From positions 3,100,001 through 3,164,000 of the forward strand of contig NZ_CP193934.1 in the NCBI RefSeq assembly GCF_050859505.1: 64,000 nucleotides of DNA, written 5' to 3'. The notes below the pieces were generated by a model that saw only the letters and a program-made list of their open reading frames with translations, was not told where the DNA came from and did no database searches. Position numbers and translations under genes: made by a program. Below, piece by piece: positions 43,041 through 51,407 of this stretch (position 1 is the first letter of the stretch; each line of letters begins with the position of its first letter). The stretch is from Marinirhabdus sp050859505 (lineage in GTDB: Bacteria > Bacteroidota > Bacteroidia > Flavobacteriales > Flavobacteriaceae).

Positions 43041-43691
43041 TTAGATGTCGACCAAACCATTTTTAATTGCAAAAAGCACCAGTCCTACTCTATTTTTGAG
43101 ATGGTAGCGCTTAAAAACGTCCTGTCTATAGCCATCTATGGTTTTGGGGCTTAAGTTCATTATGGAAGCGATTTCTTTATACGTTCGCTCTGTTGCGGCT
43201 AGTTTTACAAATTCAAGTTCGGTATTTTTTAAGCCGAGTCCAGATGCGTTAGTATCTTTATTAAAAGCTTGTACTAAGGTATTTGCTACCAAATCTGAAT
43301 GGTAAAAGCCGTTGCTCATTATTTCGTCAATAGCCAATTTAAGCATCTCTGGTTGGGTATCCTTCAATAAATATCCTTTGGCACCTTTATGAATCATTTT
43401 AATAATAGAGGCCTCGTCATCTTCCATAGACAGCACCAGAATTTTTATATAAGGATGGGTTTCTTTAATCCATTGTGCCGTTTCAAAACCATCCATTACA
43501 GGCATATTAATGTCTAATAATACAATATCTGGTTTCTCTACATGATTGATTAAGTTATGCTGAAAGTTTTTTCCGTTTTTTGAAATATGCAACACCCGAC
43601 AGTTTCCAAAGGAAATGATAAGTTGTTCTAAAGATGACGCCAATAAGATATGGTCGTCTACAATGGCTATTTTATACGCTTGTTGCTGCAT
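43041..43691 (-). CDS. NarL/LuxR-type response regulator (module 1)
   Basis: The product has 216 residues. Residues 6-125 are a receiver domain with acidic pocket D12/D13, phospho-acceptor D60 (VLLDINMP), and conserved Ser/Thr and Lys (LVLSME, LLKD). Residues 150-210 are a LuxR-type helix-turn-helix (ERTYKEIASIMNLSPKTIDGYRQDVFKR). It is the last gene of a minus-strand operon and overlaps the kinase gene by 20 bases. The target genes are unknown. The same gene order recurs at 57670-60862. Confidence 0.92.
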   Translation of the reverse strand: MQQQAYKIAIVDDHILLASSLEQLIISFGNCRVLHISKNGKNFQHNLINHVEKPDIVLLDINMPVMDGFETAQWIKETHPYIKILVLSMEDDEASIIKMIHKGAKGYLLKDTQPEMLKLAIDEIMSNGFYHSDLVANTLVQAFNKDTNASGLGLKNTELEFVKLAATERTYKEIASIMNLSPKTIDGYRQDVFKRYHLKNRVGLVLFAIKNGLVDI

Positions 43692-44466
43692 TAATTTTAT
43701 AAGGATATGTTACCTCTAAGGTTGTTCCTACTCCGGGTTGTGATGTTAGGGTATAGGTTGCGCCTATAAGAACTGCCCTACTCTTCATAGTTTCCATGCC
43801 AGAATTAGAGGGGGTTGTTTGGGTGCAAAACCCAACGCCGTTATCTTGTAATTTTATGTACAAATCTTCTGCATTATACTGTAATACAACTTCCAACGTT
43901 TCTGCTTTGGCATGTTTTATAACATTGGAAAAAAATTCCTGGACCATTCTAAAGATAATAATTTCGTTGGAACCATCAAGTTCTTTTAGGGTGCCTTGCA
44001 GTTTAAATACGCCTTTCAAAAAGTTGAGACGGTTAAAACGTTCCAACTCAATCTGTATGGAAGCGGCCAGGCCATTCTTTAAAATAATGTCGTTATTGAG
44101 TGTTTTAGAAATGGATCGTATTTCCTGAATGGCTTGTGCAATTACTTGTTTTGTCTCTACAAAACGGTCTTTCCCTTCCTTAGGCACTAAGTTCTGAAGC
44201 ATATTAAGATGAATGTTTGCTACCGACAATAACTGTCCAACATTATCGTGCAACTCCCAGCTAATATTTTTCAAGGTATGTTCCTTTATTTCAATCTGAG
44301 ACTGGGCTAGCTCTCTTTCAAAGCGCTGTTTTTCTTCTAGTTGCTTTAGTAGTAAAATATTCTTTCTTTTCAGAAAAAAGAGTACAAACAACACCGTAAA
44401 AGCACATACAAAAAGTAATATTACCAGTACGTAGATAATGAGCGTTATTTCTTCTTTTTGGAGCAT
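43672..44466 (-). CDS. Membrane sensor histidine kinase, HisKA_3 type (module 1)
   Basis: The product has 264 residues. One N-terminal membrane segment (about 8-32) is followed by a short coiled region, the dimerisation and phospho-acceptor motif ELHDNVGQLL with His73, and a HATPase domain with N-box asparagine 181 (FSNVIKH) and the DNGVGF motif (D208, G210). There is almost no extracytoplasmic sensor, so it must rely on its membrane segment or on a partner, and the multi-spanning protein encoded just upstream (22-base overlap) is the obvious candidate. It phosphorylates the regulator encoded downstream, by inference from order and family. Confidence 0.9.
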   Translation of the reverse strand: MLQKEEITLIIYVLVILLFVCAFTVLFVLFFLKRKNILLLKQLEEKQRFERELAQSQIEIKEHTLKNISWELHDNVGQLLSVANIHLNMLQNLVPKEGKDRFVETKQVIAQAIQEIRSISKTLNNDIILKNGLAASIQIELERFNRLNFLKGVFKLQGTLKELDGSNEIIIFRMVQEFFSNVIKHAKAETLEVVLQYNAEDLYIKLQDNGVGFCTQTTPSNSGMETMKSRAVLIGATYTLTSQPGVGTTLEVTYPYKINAATSV

Positions 44467-45179
44467 AGTATAAACGCAAAGGTATAAGTTAAGTAAAGCA
44501 AGATATTTAAAATGAATAATGTATTCACCCTTAACGAAACAAATAATTGATTCCCCGTTGATGTTTTAAAATAGTTGATCAAATAATCCAGTGGCGAAAT
44601 ACATAGCGTGTAGATTAATAGCACTACCGAAATATAAAACGAAAGGTTATATCTAAGTGCTAACAACTTTTCTGAAACTAGTAGCTCTAAGTAAAAAAAC
44701 AGTATGGTCATTAAGACCAACAAACTTCCAAAAATAGTTGAAACACGCGAAAGTGTATTAAAAAAATCACTGGTGCCAAAATCTATTATAACAGCTATCA
44801 CCATAGCAATAGCTAACATAACAAGCAGTTTTTTTGCCTTTGTATTATGAAGCTGTACTCCGAAAAAGTAAATGTATACAAGGTTGTTAACCAGCAAGTA
44901 AATGTTACTTAACCAATAATTATTTCGGAAAGGGGTTTCTTCTACAAAGCCAAATACCATATACTCCGAAAAATAAGCAAATCCTGCATAACTACTTAGT
45001 ATTTCAATACCTACTGAAAACCATAAAAAAACCACAAATAGCTTTTCATGGAGAGTAGCATTTGTTTTTTTTAAATAAAAAATTCCTGCGGTTGCAGCAA
45101 GTATCTCGAGGAACAAGACAGGAATCATATTTAATAAGAAATCGCTAAGTTCCAAACTTAGTACGTATTGGGGGGCCAC
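44445..45179 (-). CDS. Multi-spanning membrane protein, putative sensor partner (module 1)
   Basis: The product has 244 residues with six or seven hydrophobic segments spread evenly over its length. It begins at a GTG that lies inside the end of the upstream gene (22-base overlap) and it overlaps the kinase gene by 22 bases; an internal ATG at 45128 is the alternative start. No enzymatic motif is visible. Segment order and spacing resemble the two membrane proteins at 59189-60480, for example a central YFFGVQL/YFVGQF-like segment followed by a Lys-rich turn. I infer that it senses a membrane or extracellular signal for the short-sensor kinase. Confidence 0.68.
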   Translation of the reverse strand: MAPQYVLSLELSDFLLNMIPVLFLEILAATAGIFYLKKTNATLHEKLFVVFLWFSVGIEILSSYAGFAYFSEYMVFGFVEETPFRNNYWLSNIYLLVNNLVYIYFFGVQLHNTKAKKLLVMLAIAMVIAVIIDFGTSDFFNTLSRVSTIFGSLLVLMTILFFYLELLVSEKLLALRYNLSFYISVVLLIYTLCISPLDYLINYFKTSTGNQLFVSLRVNTLFILNILLYLTYTFAFILCSKKKK

Positions 45180-45514
45180 CCCGTATTTCCTCTATTCAAA
45201 GGGTCAATATTGTAATTGTTAAGATCATCTACACCTACTTTTTTTGTGGGTGCCAGGAAAATGGTGGCTTTGGTAGATTTTGCATCATTGTAGGCTGCAA
45301 AATAGACACGTATGCCCGGATCCTGAACGTTTTGTTTGGTAGATTCATCTCGTACGTATTTTACAAATTCTTCCAGATCACTCAGGCTAAAGGTAAAATC
45401 GCTTGCATCCTTGGAACCACGGACTGCTTCAATATCTGTTGCACGGGTATCCATCCAGCGTTCTTGGAGCGTTTTTGCTTCGGAAACCGGAATACAGTTT
45501 TTTGGTCTTGACAT
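45158..45514 (-). CDS. Small soluble protein, first gene of module 1
   Basis: The product has 118 residues from the ATG at 45514 (MSRPKN); longer in-frame starts would add a Phe/His-rich stretch unlike the counterpart. It has no signal peptide. It shares a pattern with the 124-residue protein at 60488: start MS, then I-x3-AK with a Trp a few residues on, a [FI]x[LI]xDL block, a (V/I)R-x-Y-(F/L)-A motif (IRVYFAAYN here), and a C-terminal PP. The function is unknown. Overlap with the membrane protein gene implies stoichiometric or regulatory coupling. Confidence 0.68.
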   Translation of the reverse strand: MSRPKNCIPVSEAKTLQERWMDTRATDIEAVRGSKDASDFTFSLSDLEEFVKYVRDESTKQNVQDPGIRVYFAAYNDAKSTKATIFLAPTKKVGVDDLNNYNIDPLNRGNTGWPPNTY

Positions 45515-46393
45515 AATTTTAAGATTAGTTAGTTCTTGAATTTGAAAAGTAGCAAAAAAATGCTTTTGAAAAAAATGCATGGCAAAAAAACAGGGAAAAG
45601 CCCCTTTTTTAAAATGGTGTAATTTCCCCAAAATAGAACACCCCTCATTCTAAAAAAACAAGTGCGTTTTGGAATAAATAAAAAAGGTAATTTCTACACA
45701 AATACAGGGCCTATTTTAGCATACAATATTCGTGAAAATTGAGTGTCAAAAAGTGAAATTGAAAGGCTACAAAAAGTACAACAAAGACCTGCTTTTCTCT
45801 ATTTTTTTGAAGTTAAAAATTAGATGTTCTCATTGTAATTTACAGCAAATACAAGCAGGAAACGAGTGGAATAGTTGCTGGCAAGACAAAGGATAGCTAG
45901 AAAAATATAGTTTTTAAGATAGCTAAAGCAATAGTTTATATAAATATCATCTAAAAACTGAAAACAAGATACTTATAAATAATAATTATATATTTTTAGA
46001 CAAGCCTAAATTGATGTAATTGCTATTATGTGCAGTTTTTTTGTGTAAAATACAGGAATATAAGTTTCCGCATGCCACTGCCCTATTCTATTTCAGCAGG
46101 ACTAAAGATATAGAAAAATAGTGTATAAATCCATACGAATATTCCGTTACATTTTCAATCAGAAAACAGTCTGGTTATCGCTGTAAAAAATGTACGTTTA
46201 ACACTGGAAAACATCTTAAAAATATTTGTTGTTTCAGACCCTATATGAACTTCCGTTCGAGAGGGATTTTTATCTTATTTTTCAGCAGAGAATAGGAATA
46301 AAATAAGTGAAATTATAAAACGTAACGTACTGGTTTCAGAATAAAAAAAAGTGACGTAGCCATCTGAAGTATTCTACATGCTATTTAAAAAAA
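45515..46393. other. Long non-coding gap upstream of module 1
   Basis: Nearly 880 bases lie between the pxpC stop and the first gene of module 1, the largest empty stretch in the window. It is strongly AT-rich with no frame of coding character on either strand, no tRNA-like fold and no good terminator that I can see. It must contain the module 1 promoter; GAAAAGTA at 45544-45551 (TACTTTTC on the minus strand) is a weak -7 candidate. A small RNA or lost gene cannot be excluded. Confidence 0.4.
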
Positions 46394-47245
46394 TTAGTTT
46401 GGAGAACCTATTAATTTAAAATCTATGGTTTCTCCTCCCCTTTTCTGTGCCAAAATAGTAATGCTTTTTTCTGTAAGTTGAAAGATACGAGCATAGCCTC
46501 CTGTAACTTGCGCATCTCGCATTAAAACAAGCAATTTTCCAGAGGGCGTTAGTTGCACGGTTCCTGGTTGTACAGGCGCGGTTAGTATTTCCTTGGCCGA
46601 TAGCATACCACTGCATTCTAGCAAGTACGCCATCCTATTACTCTGTGCCGAAATTGTAAACCTTTGCTCTACAATCCCTTGTTGTTCAAAAATAGTGAGC
46701 GAAGCATATTCTGGCCCAGGAAATACCTCCAAGGTAGTCGCATCGATAGGTGATGCATTTGCGGAAAAACTTTTAAGAGCCGGAATTTCAGCAAACGTTT
46801 CTATAGGTAGCAAATCTCCCCTCTTTACTTTAATTTCTTCGGTAAGACCGGCATAAAAACTTCGACTATTTAAAACTTTTAAAGTTTGCAACCCTCCTGA
46901 TACAGCCAGATAACAGCGCATTCCTTTTTTTGCTTTCCCAAACGTTAGCACATCGTTTTTATGAATTAAAATGGGTTGGTTGAGGTCTATTTCGATAGTG
47001 TTTAACCAAACTTCAAAAGGGGCTCCCGCGATAGCAATCCTGGTTTCTTGATGAAATTTGAGCGTAGGGCCCAGCAGTGTGATTTCTAATACCGCACGAT
47101 CATTTTTGTTCCCCAATAGTGAATTCGCCATGAAAGCTGAAACCGCATCCATAGCACCACTCACAGGAACACCCATTTTTCGATAGCCGAACCTTCCTAG
47201 ATCTTGTACCGTAGTAAACAAACCCGCTTTTACAACTTCTATCAT
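46394..47245 (-). CDS. pxpC: 5-Oxoprolinase subunit PxpC (biotin-dependent carboxyltransferase-like)
   Basis: The product has 283 residues and shows the KipA/PxpC start (EVVKAGLFTTVQDLGRFGYRK in outline) and the conserved blocks GVPVSGAMD, LLGNKNDRAVLE and GPEY. With PxpB and PxpA it forms the prokaryotic ATP-dependent 5-oxoprolinase, which opens pyroglutamate to glutamate. It overlaps pxpB by four bases. Older names are KipA, urea amidolyase-like and allophanate hydrolase subunit 2. A small extension relative to the minimal domain is not seen. Confidence 0.9.
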   Translation of the reverse strand: MIEVVKAGLFTTVQDLGRFGYRKMGVPVSGAMDAVSAFMANSLLGNKNDRAVLEITLLGPTLKFHQETRIAIAGAPFEVWLNTIEIDLNQPILIHKNDVLTFGKAKKGMRCYLAVSGGLQTLKVLNSRSFYAGLTEEIKVKRGDLLPIETFAEIPALKSFSANASPIDATTLEVFPGPEYASLTIFEQQGIVEQRFTISAQSNRMAYLLECSGMLSAKEILTAPVQPGTVQLTPSGKLLVLMRDAQVTGGYARIFQLTEKSITILAQKRGGETIDFKLIGSPN

Positions 47246-47964
47246 AGTGCCTGGGTTTTTAGTTGATACACGCCGGAAGCAATTTCCAAAGAAATCAAAT
47301 TGAATTCATCTTTTGAAATGGATTGAAATTGTAAACAGTCACCCGCTAGTAGCAACGAAGGTCGTTCCTTTTCTACTGAAAAAAATGGTAGCGACGAACG
47401 CCCAATAATATTCCATCCGCCTGGGGAATTGCTAGGGTACACACCAGTTTGTTTTCCGCCAATGCCTACGCTTCCCTTAGGAATATGCTGTCGTGGAGTT
47501 TGTTTCCGCGGCGTATATAATTTTTCTGAAAGCCCTGTTAGGTATGGAAATCCTGGTAAAAAGCCTATAAATGAAACCGTATAAAGGGATTGGGTATGCA
47601 GTTCAATTATTTCTTCAGAAGTGAGCTTGTGGTATAATGCGACTTCGGCTAAGTCAAGTCCAAAAAATGCATCGTAACAAACAGGAATGGTCACTAACCT
47701 GGAGGAAGTTGTGTGTTCATTCTTGCTTTTTTTCTGAAATACTTCCACAAATTTTTTCTCAAATGCTGAAATGGTAATGTCCTTCTTACAATACACAGCC
47801 AATTCAGTATAGGTGGGTGTGATTTCAAGTATTTCGTTGGAAAAATGATGCCTTAACAAAGCTTCAGTATGCCGAATCGCTTGTTGAATTTCTTCCGAAA
47901 TAACCGAATCCCATTGTAGTAACAGGGTTTTAGGAGACGGTTTAAAGAGTTTTGGAGCTTTCAT
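47242..47964 (-). CDS. pxpB: 5-Oxoprolinase subunit PxpB
   Basis: The product has 240 residues, typical for PxpB/KipI. Conserved blocks are PVCYDAFFGLDLAEVA, then YTVSFIGFLPGFPYLTGL and the C-terminal GGKQTGVYPSNSPGGWNIIGR. It works with PxpC and PxpA in ATP-dependent hydrolysis of 5-oxoproline in the cytosol. In Bacillus the homologue KipI also inhibits a sporulation kinase, which is not relevant here. It overlaps both neighbours by four bases, so the complex is co-translated. Confidence 0.92.
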   Translation of the reverse strand: MKAPKLFKPSPKTLLLQWDSVISEEIQQAIRHTEALLRHHFSNEILEITPTYTELAVYCKKDITISAFEKKFVEVFQKKSKNEHTTSSRLVTIPVCYDAFFGLDLAEVALYHKLTSEEIIELHTQSLYTVSFIGFLPGFPYLTGLSEKLYTPRKQTPRQHIPKGSVGIGGKQTGVYPSNSPGGWNIIGRSSLPFFSVEKERPSLLLAGDCLQFQSISKDEFNLISLEIASGVYQLKTQAL

Positions 47965-48698
47965 TTTTGTAACTCAAAATTAGACGTCTTCATCTGCGTA
48001 TGGATATATTCTAAAAATGCAACCGCATTGGGATGATCACCGTGGATACAAAAGGTATTGGCTACTATAGAAATTTCAGTTCCAGAAATCGTCGTCACTT
48101 TTTGGTCTTCCACAAGTTGTTTTAATTGTTGCCAGGCAGCTGCTTTGTTCTGAATAATAGCATTTGGCTCACTTCGGGAAACCAGAGAACCATTGGAATT
48201 GTAACGTCTGTCAATAAACGCTTCAAACTGCAAAGGCAGCAGATTTTGAGCTTTCCTATGCAATACTGAATTGTTTGGAACATACAAAACTGGGCGTACT
48301 TTTGTTGCAATAATCGCTTCCACAACCGCATCGGCCGTGGGGGCGTCTTTGGCGGCGTAGTTATACAGTGCGCCGTGTAATTTAATATGATGCAAGGAGG
48401 CTTCTTCAGTTTCCGCCACAGCGAAAAAGGCTAACAACTGCTTGTGAATACTTTCAGTCAACTCGCTTTTGGTCATCGTGAGTAATTTCCTCCCGAAATT
48501 ATCTCTATCTGGAAACGAAGGGTGTGCTCCAATCTTTACGTTGTATTTTTTAGCAAGCTGTATGGTCTTCCGCATAGAAACTTCATTTCCTACGTGCCCG
48601 CCACAAGCAATGTTGCAGGAAGAAAGTAGCGGGATAATGATCGCATCATTCCCAGCTCCTTCACCAACATCTGCATTTATGTCTATGGTTTGTTTCAT
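47961..48698 (-). CDS. pxpA: 5-Oxoprolinase subunit PxpA (LamB/YcsF family)
   Basis: The product has 245 residues, standard for PxpA. The start IDINADVGEGAGND, the block SCNIACGGHVGN, and GAHPSFPDRDNFGRK are the family signature of this metal-dependent TIM-barrel-like deacetylase fold. It is the subunit thought to open the 5-oxoproline ring. Its ATG overlaps the stop of the transporter gene upstream by one base (TAATG), and its end overlaps pxpB by four bases. Confidence 0.94.
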   Translation of the reverse strand: MKQTIDINADVGEGAGNDAIIIPLLSSCNIACGGHVGNEVSMRKTIQLAKKYNVKIGAHPSFPDRDNFGRKLLTMTKSELTESIHKQLLAFFAVAETEEASLHHIKLHGALYNYAAKDAPTADAVVEAIIATKVRPVLYVPNNSVLHRKAQNLLPLQFEAFIDRRYNSNGSLVSRSEPNAIIQNKAAAWQQLKQLVEDQKVTTISGTEISIVANTFCIHGDHPNAVAFLEYIHTQMKTSNFELQK

Positions 48699-49918
48699 TA
48701 GCTAAAAAATACTTTATATAAACTCCTTGCGCCTAAAATCACTGTTGCCAGCACAATAATAAGTCCTAAAATGGTTTGTAATGTTGTATTTCTGAAATCC
48801 CCTAAAACCGATTTTTTATTCACCACCCACAACAAAAATCCAGCTATAATGGGCAATAGCAATCCATTGGCCACCTGCGCAAATTGGATAATTTCAATAG
48901 CTGTAAACCCAATAGAAGAAAATACCACGCCTAATACCAAAATAGACATCCATACCGCCCGAAAGTTAGCCGATTTTAACTCTTTTTTCCAACCGAAGCA
49001 GTCCCTAGCTACATACGCTGCCGCCAAAGGAGCCGTGATGGCAGAAGTTATCCCCGCCGCAAATAAACCAAGACTCAGCACATATTTTGAAACCGACCCA
49101 TAGAGCGGCTCCAAGCCTTTAGCGAGGTCTGCCGCATTGTTTATTTCACCTTCTTGGATGCCCGCCGCACAAATAATAATCCCCATAGAAACCAGTCCGC
49201 CTAAAATAATAGAGACATACAAATCTTTACGAGCAATTTTTAAGTGTTGTGCACCATTCCATTTTTCCTGTACCAAAGAAGCGTGTAAAAATAAATTATA
49301 CGGTACCACCGTAGTTCCCACGAGGGCAATAACCGTTAAAATACTTTCTGAAGGCAGCGTGGGTGTAAAAATCCCCTTTAAAACTGAAATCCAGTTAGGA
49401 TTCGTGATGATAGCGGCAACCAGAAACGAAATGCTCATAAGGATAACCAATGTGACTAAGCTACGCTCTATCACTTTATAATTCCCTATAAATAGCAAGA
49501 CAAAGGCAATCACACCAATAAGCAAACTCAAATAATTCAGCCGAAAATTGCCTATGCTTATAAAGGCTTCATTAAAAATGGTTTGTAATCCCAGTACGCC
49601 TCCGCTTATGTTTCCAGCTTCGTAGGCTGCATTTCCAATGAGGATGGCGGAAACAATTAATATAATGGCAGCTATTTTTAACCAGGGCGTTTTTAGTTGT
49701 TCTTTTACATTTGCCGCCAGCCCTTTACCTGAAACCAATCCCAAGCGTGCTGCCATTTCTTGTAAAACAATGGTCGCAACAATGGAGAGCGCCATCGCCC
49801 ATAGCAATTCGAACCCAAATTTCACACCTGCCAAGGTACAAACGGTAACTGTGCCAGGGCCGATGAATGCCGCGGCCACTAAGGTTCCTGGGCCGATGTT
49901 TTTTAAGGGGTTTTTCAT
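48698..49918 (-). CDS. Nramp-family transporter with altered metal-site motifs
   Basis: The product has 406 residues and about 11 membrane segments in the Nramp (LeuT-like) order. In segment 1, where Mn/Fe transporters have DPGN, this protein has GPGT (residues 20-23). In segment 6, where they have MPHN, it has VPYN (205-208, VPYNLFLHA). The aspartate and asparagine of the first half-site and the methionine of the second are therefore gone. It leads the pxpABC operon, as the Nramp-like gene ycsG does in the Bacillus kip operon. I infer a proton-coupled importer of something other than Mn or Fe, possibly 5-oxoproline itself or Mg. Confidence 0.85.
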   Translation of the reverse strand: MKNPLKNIGPGTLVAAAFIGPGTVTVCTLAGVKFGFELLWAMALSIVATIVLQEMAARLGLVSGKGLAANVKEQLKTPWLKIAAIILIVSAILIGNAAYEAGNISGGVLGLQTIFNEAFISIGNFRLNYLSLLIGVIAFVLLFIGNYKVIERSLVTLVILMSISFLVAAIITNPNWISVLKGIFTPTLPSESILTVIALVGTTVVPYNLFLHASLVQEKWNGAQHLKIARKDLYVSIILGGLVSMGIIICAAGIQEGEINNAADLAKGLEPLYGSVSKYVLSLGLFAAGITSAITAPLAAAYVARDCFGWKKELKSANFRAVWMSILVLGVVFSSIGFTAIEIIQFAQVANGLLLPIIAGFLLWVVNKKSVLGDFRNTTLQTILGLIIVLATVILGARSLYKVFFS

Positions 49919-49989
49919 GTTGATATGGTTTGTTTGCTTTCCCTACTTACCCTATCCCTAAAGGGCACGTGAAAGCAAACAAATTTTAA

Positions 49990-51123
49990 TTATTTTTTTG
50001 AATCTAATTGAATAAGCGCATAAATAGCAAAACTCCCCAGCCAATGCCCACCTTCGTAGGTATCTCCTACTAGATTAGGATAAGAATAGGCTACGTGTTC
50101 ATTTGCTACGTTATTCAAATGTGCAAACTCTGGATACTGATTAGCAAGTCCGTACAGCACCCATGCACGGCTAAAGTTGAGACCGTCCAGATGCACGAGT
50201 TTACCATCTGTTCTATCGCTTACTTTCCCTGGTTCTAGTCTAAAATCTTTCTTTTCCATCCTAGGCATAAAATGGGCCAGCCAATTTTTGAATTCTGTTT
50301 CGGAAAGTATTCTTCTCATAATATCGATTTCCTCTAAACAGGGCGATAAAAAATCGTAGCCGCTGGGTTCCCAATGTAAGGGGCAATCGGCATCCTTGGT
50401 GTAGAAATCTTTAGCTCTATTTTCTATCGCTGTTTTTAAAGCTGTGTGTTGTACAGTTTCAGCATAATCATAAGCGAATGTGAGTCCGAATGCCGTGTTG
50501 GTGTGCTCTCCTACTCTAATAGGATAGACTAGTTTGGGGAGGAATTCAATATATCTTTCGGCAATAAGGTTTGTTAAAGGTTGTAGGTTGGCTTCCAGTT
50601 CTTTGGCCATTGGGTCTTCCCAGGTATGCAGGGCTTCTGCTAATTTTAAAAGCCATGCCCAGCCGTAAGTACGCTCGTACGAAGTATTCAGTTTTTGCTG
50701 AAAATAAACAACTTCGTGTTCAATTTTTTCTTTGGTGATATTTTCCATTAAAATGGTACGCACCTCATTGGCCCTATCCATTTCAGGAAATTCTTTCAGC
50801 AACGCAACCATAGACCAATAGCCGTGTACGGCGCTGTGCCAATCGAAACAGCCGTAAAACGTAGGATGCAACACTCGCGGTGCTTGTAAATCGGTATCGC
50901 TTCCAATAGTTTGTCCTAGTTTGTTTGGATATTCTGTAGTGACGCAGTGTAGTGGTAGCTCTATAAGTTTATTGGCTTCGGCTATAGTGAAAACAGGGAT
51001 TGGAAATTGTTGTATTGCTGAAGTTGCTTCAGCTTCCATCAGTATACCTTCTTTATTTTCTTTGGTTTCGGAACAACTTATAATTACTACAATAAGTGCC
51101 AGGAGATAATATACTTTTTTCAA
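49990..51123 (-). CDS. DUF2891 lipoprotein
   Basis: The product has 377 residues if translation starts at the TTG at 51123, where a lipoprotein signal begins at once (KKVYYLLALIVVIISC). An ATG at 51243 would add 40 residues before that signal and would span a TACCTTTA promoter-like box, so it is less likely. The mature part is DUF2891: PTFYGCFDWHSAVHGYW, then ERTYGWAWLLKLAEAL, and GGHWLGSFAIYAL, an alpha/alpha-barrel-like pattern found in glycan-related proteins. The catalytic function is not established. It is probably anchored in the outer or cytoplasmic membrane. Confidence 0.8.
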   Translation of the reverse strand: MKKVYYLLALIVVIISCSETKENKEGILMEAEATSAIQQFPIPVFTIAEANKLIELPLHCVTTEYPNKLGQTIGSDTDLQAPRVLHPTFYGCFDWHSAVHGYWSMVALLKEFPEMDRANEVRTILMENITKEKIEHEVVYFQQKLNTSYERTYGWAWLLKLAEALHTWEDPMAKELEANLQPLTNLIAERYIEFLPKLVYPIRVGEHTNTAFGLTFAYDYAETVQHTALKTAIENRAKDFYTKDADCPLHWEPSGYDFLSPCLEEIDIMRRILSETEFKNWLAHFMPRMEKKDFRLEPGKVSDRTDGKLVHLDGLNFSRAWVLYGLANQYPEFAHLNNVANEHVAYSYPNLVGDTYEGGHWLGSFAIYALIQLDSKK

Positions 51124-51300
51124 GATGTTGTGTGGGATTAGTTTTTCAGATTTAAAGGTATTGAATTTGGATGAAAATAGCACTCTATAGAATTGATTGC
51201 TAACTAATAGCTTATCAAGTATATTTAAAAAATTGAGTTTCAATAAGTATTGGGATTAGCTACTTGTGTGATGTCTCCTATCGTCGACATGACTCATGAA

Positions 51301-51329
51301 AAAAGGGACACCAATTTGGTATCCCTTTT
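51301..51329 (-). terminator. Terminator after the M16 protease gene
   Basis: A 12-bp stem with one mismatch (AAAAGGGACACC at 51301-51312, GGTATCCCTTTT at 51318-51329) has a 5-nt loop. On the minus strand it is followed by TTTTTT, fitting termination of the protease transcript. Confidence 0.75.
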
Positions 51330-51407
51330 CTACTTGTTATTTTAACGCTATGCAGGATTACCTGCTTCTGTGATGTCTATTGTGGCAACCATCAAAATTG
51401 AAACGAC

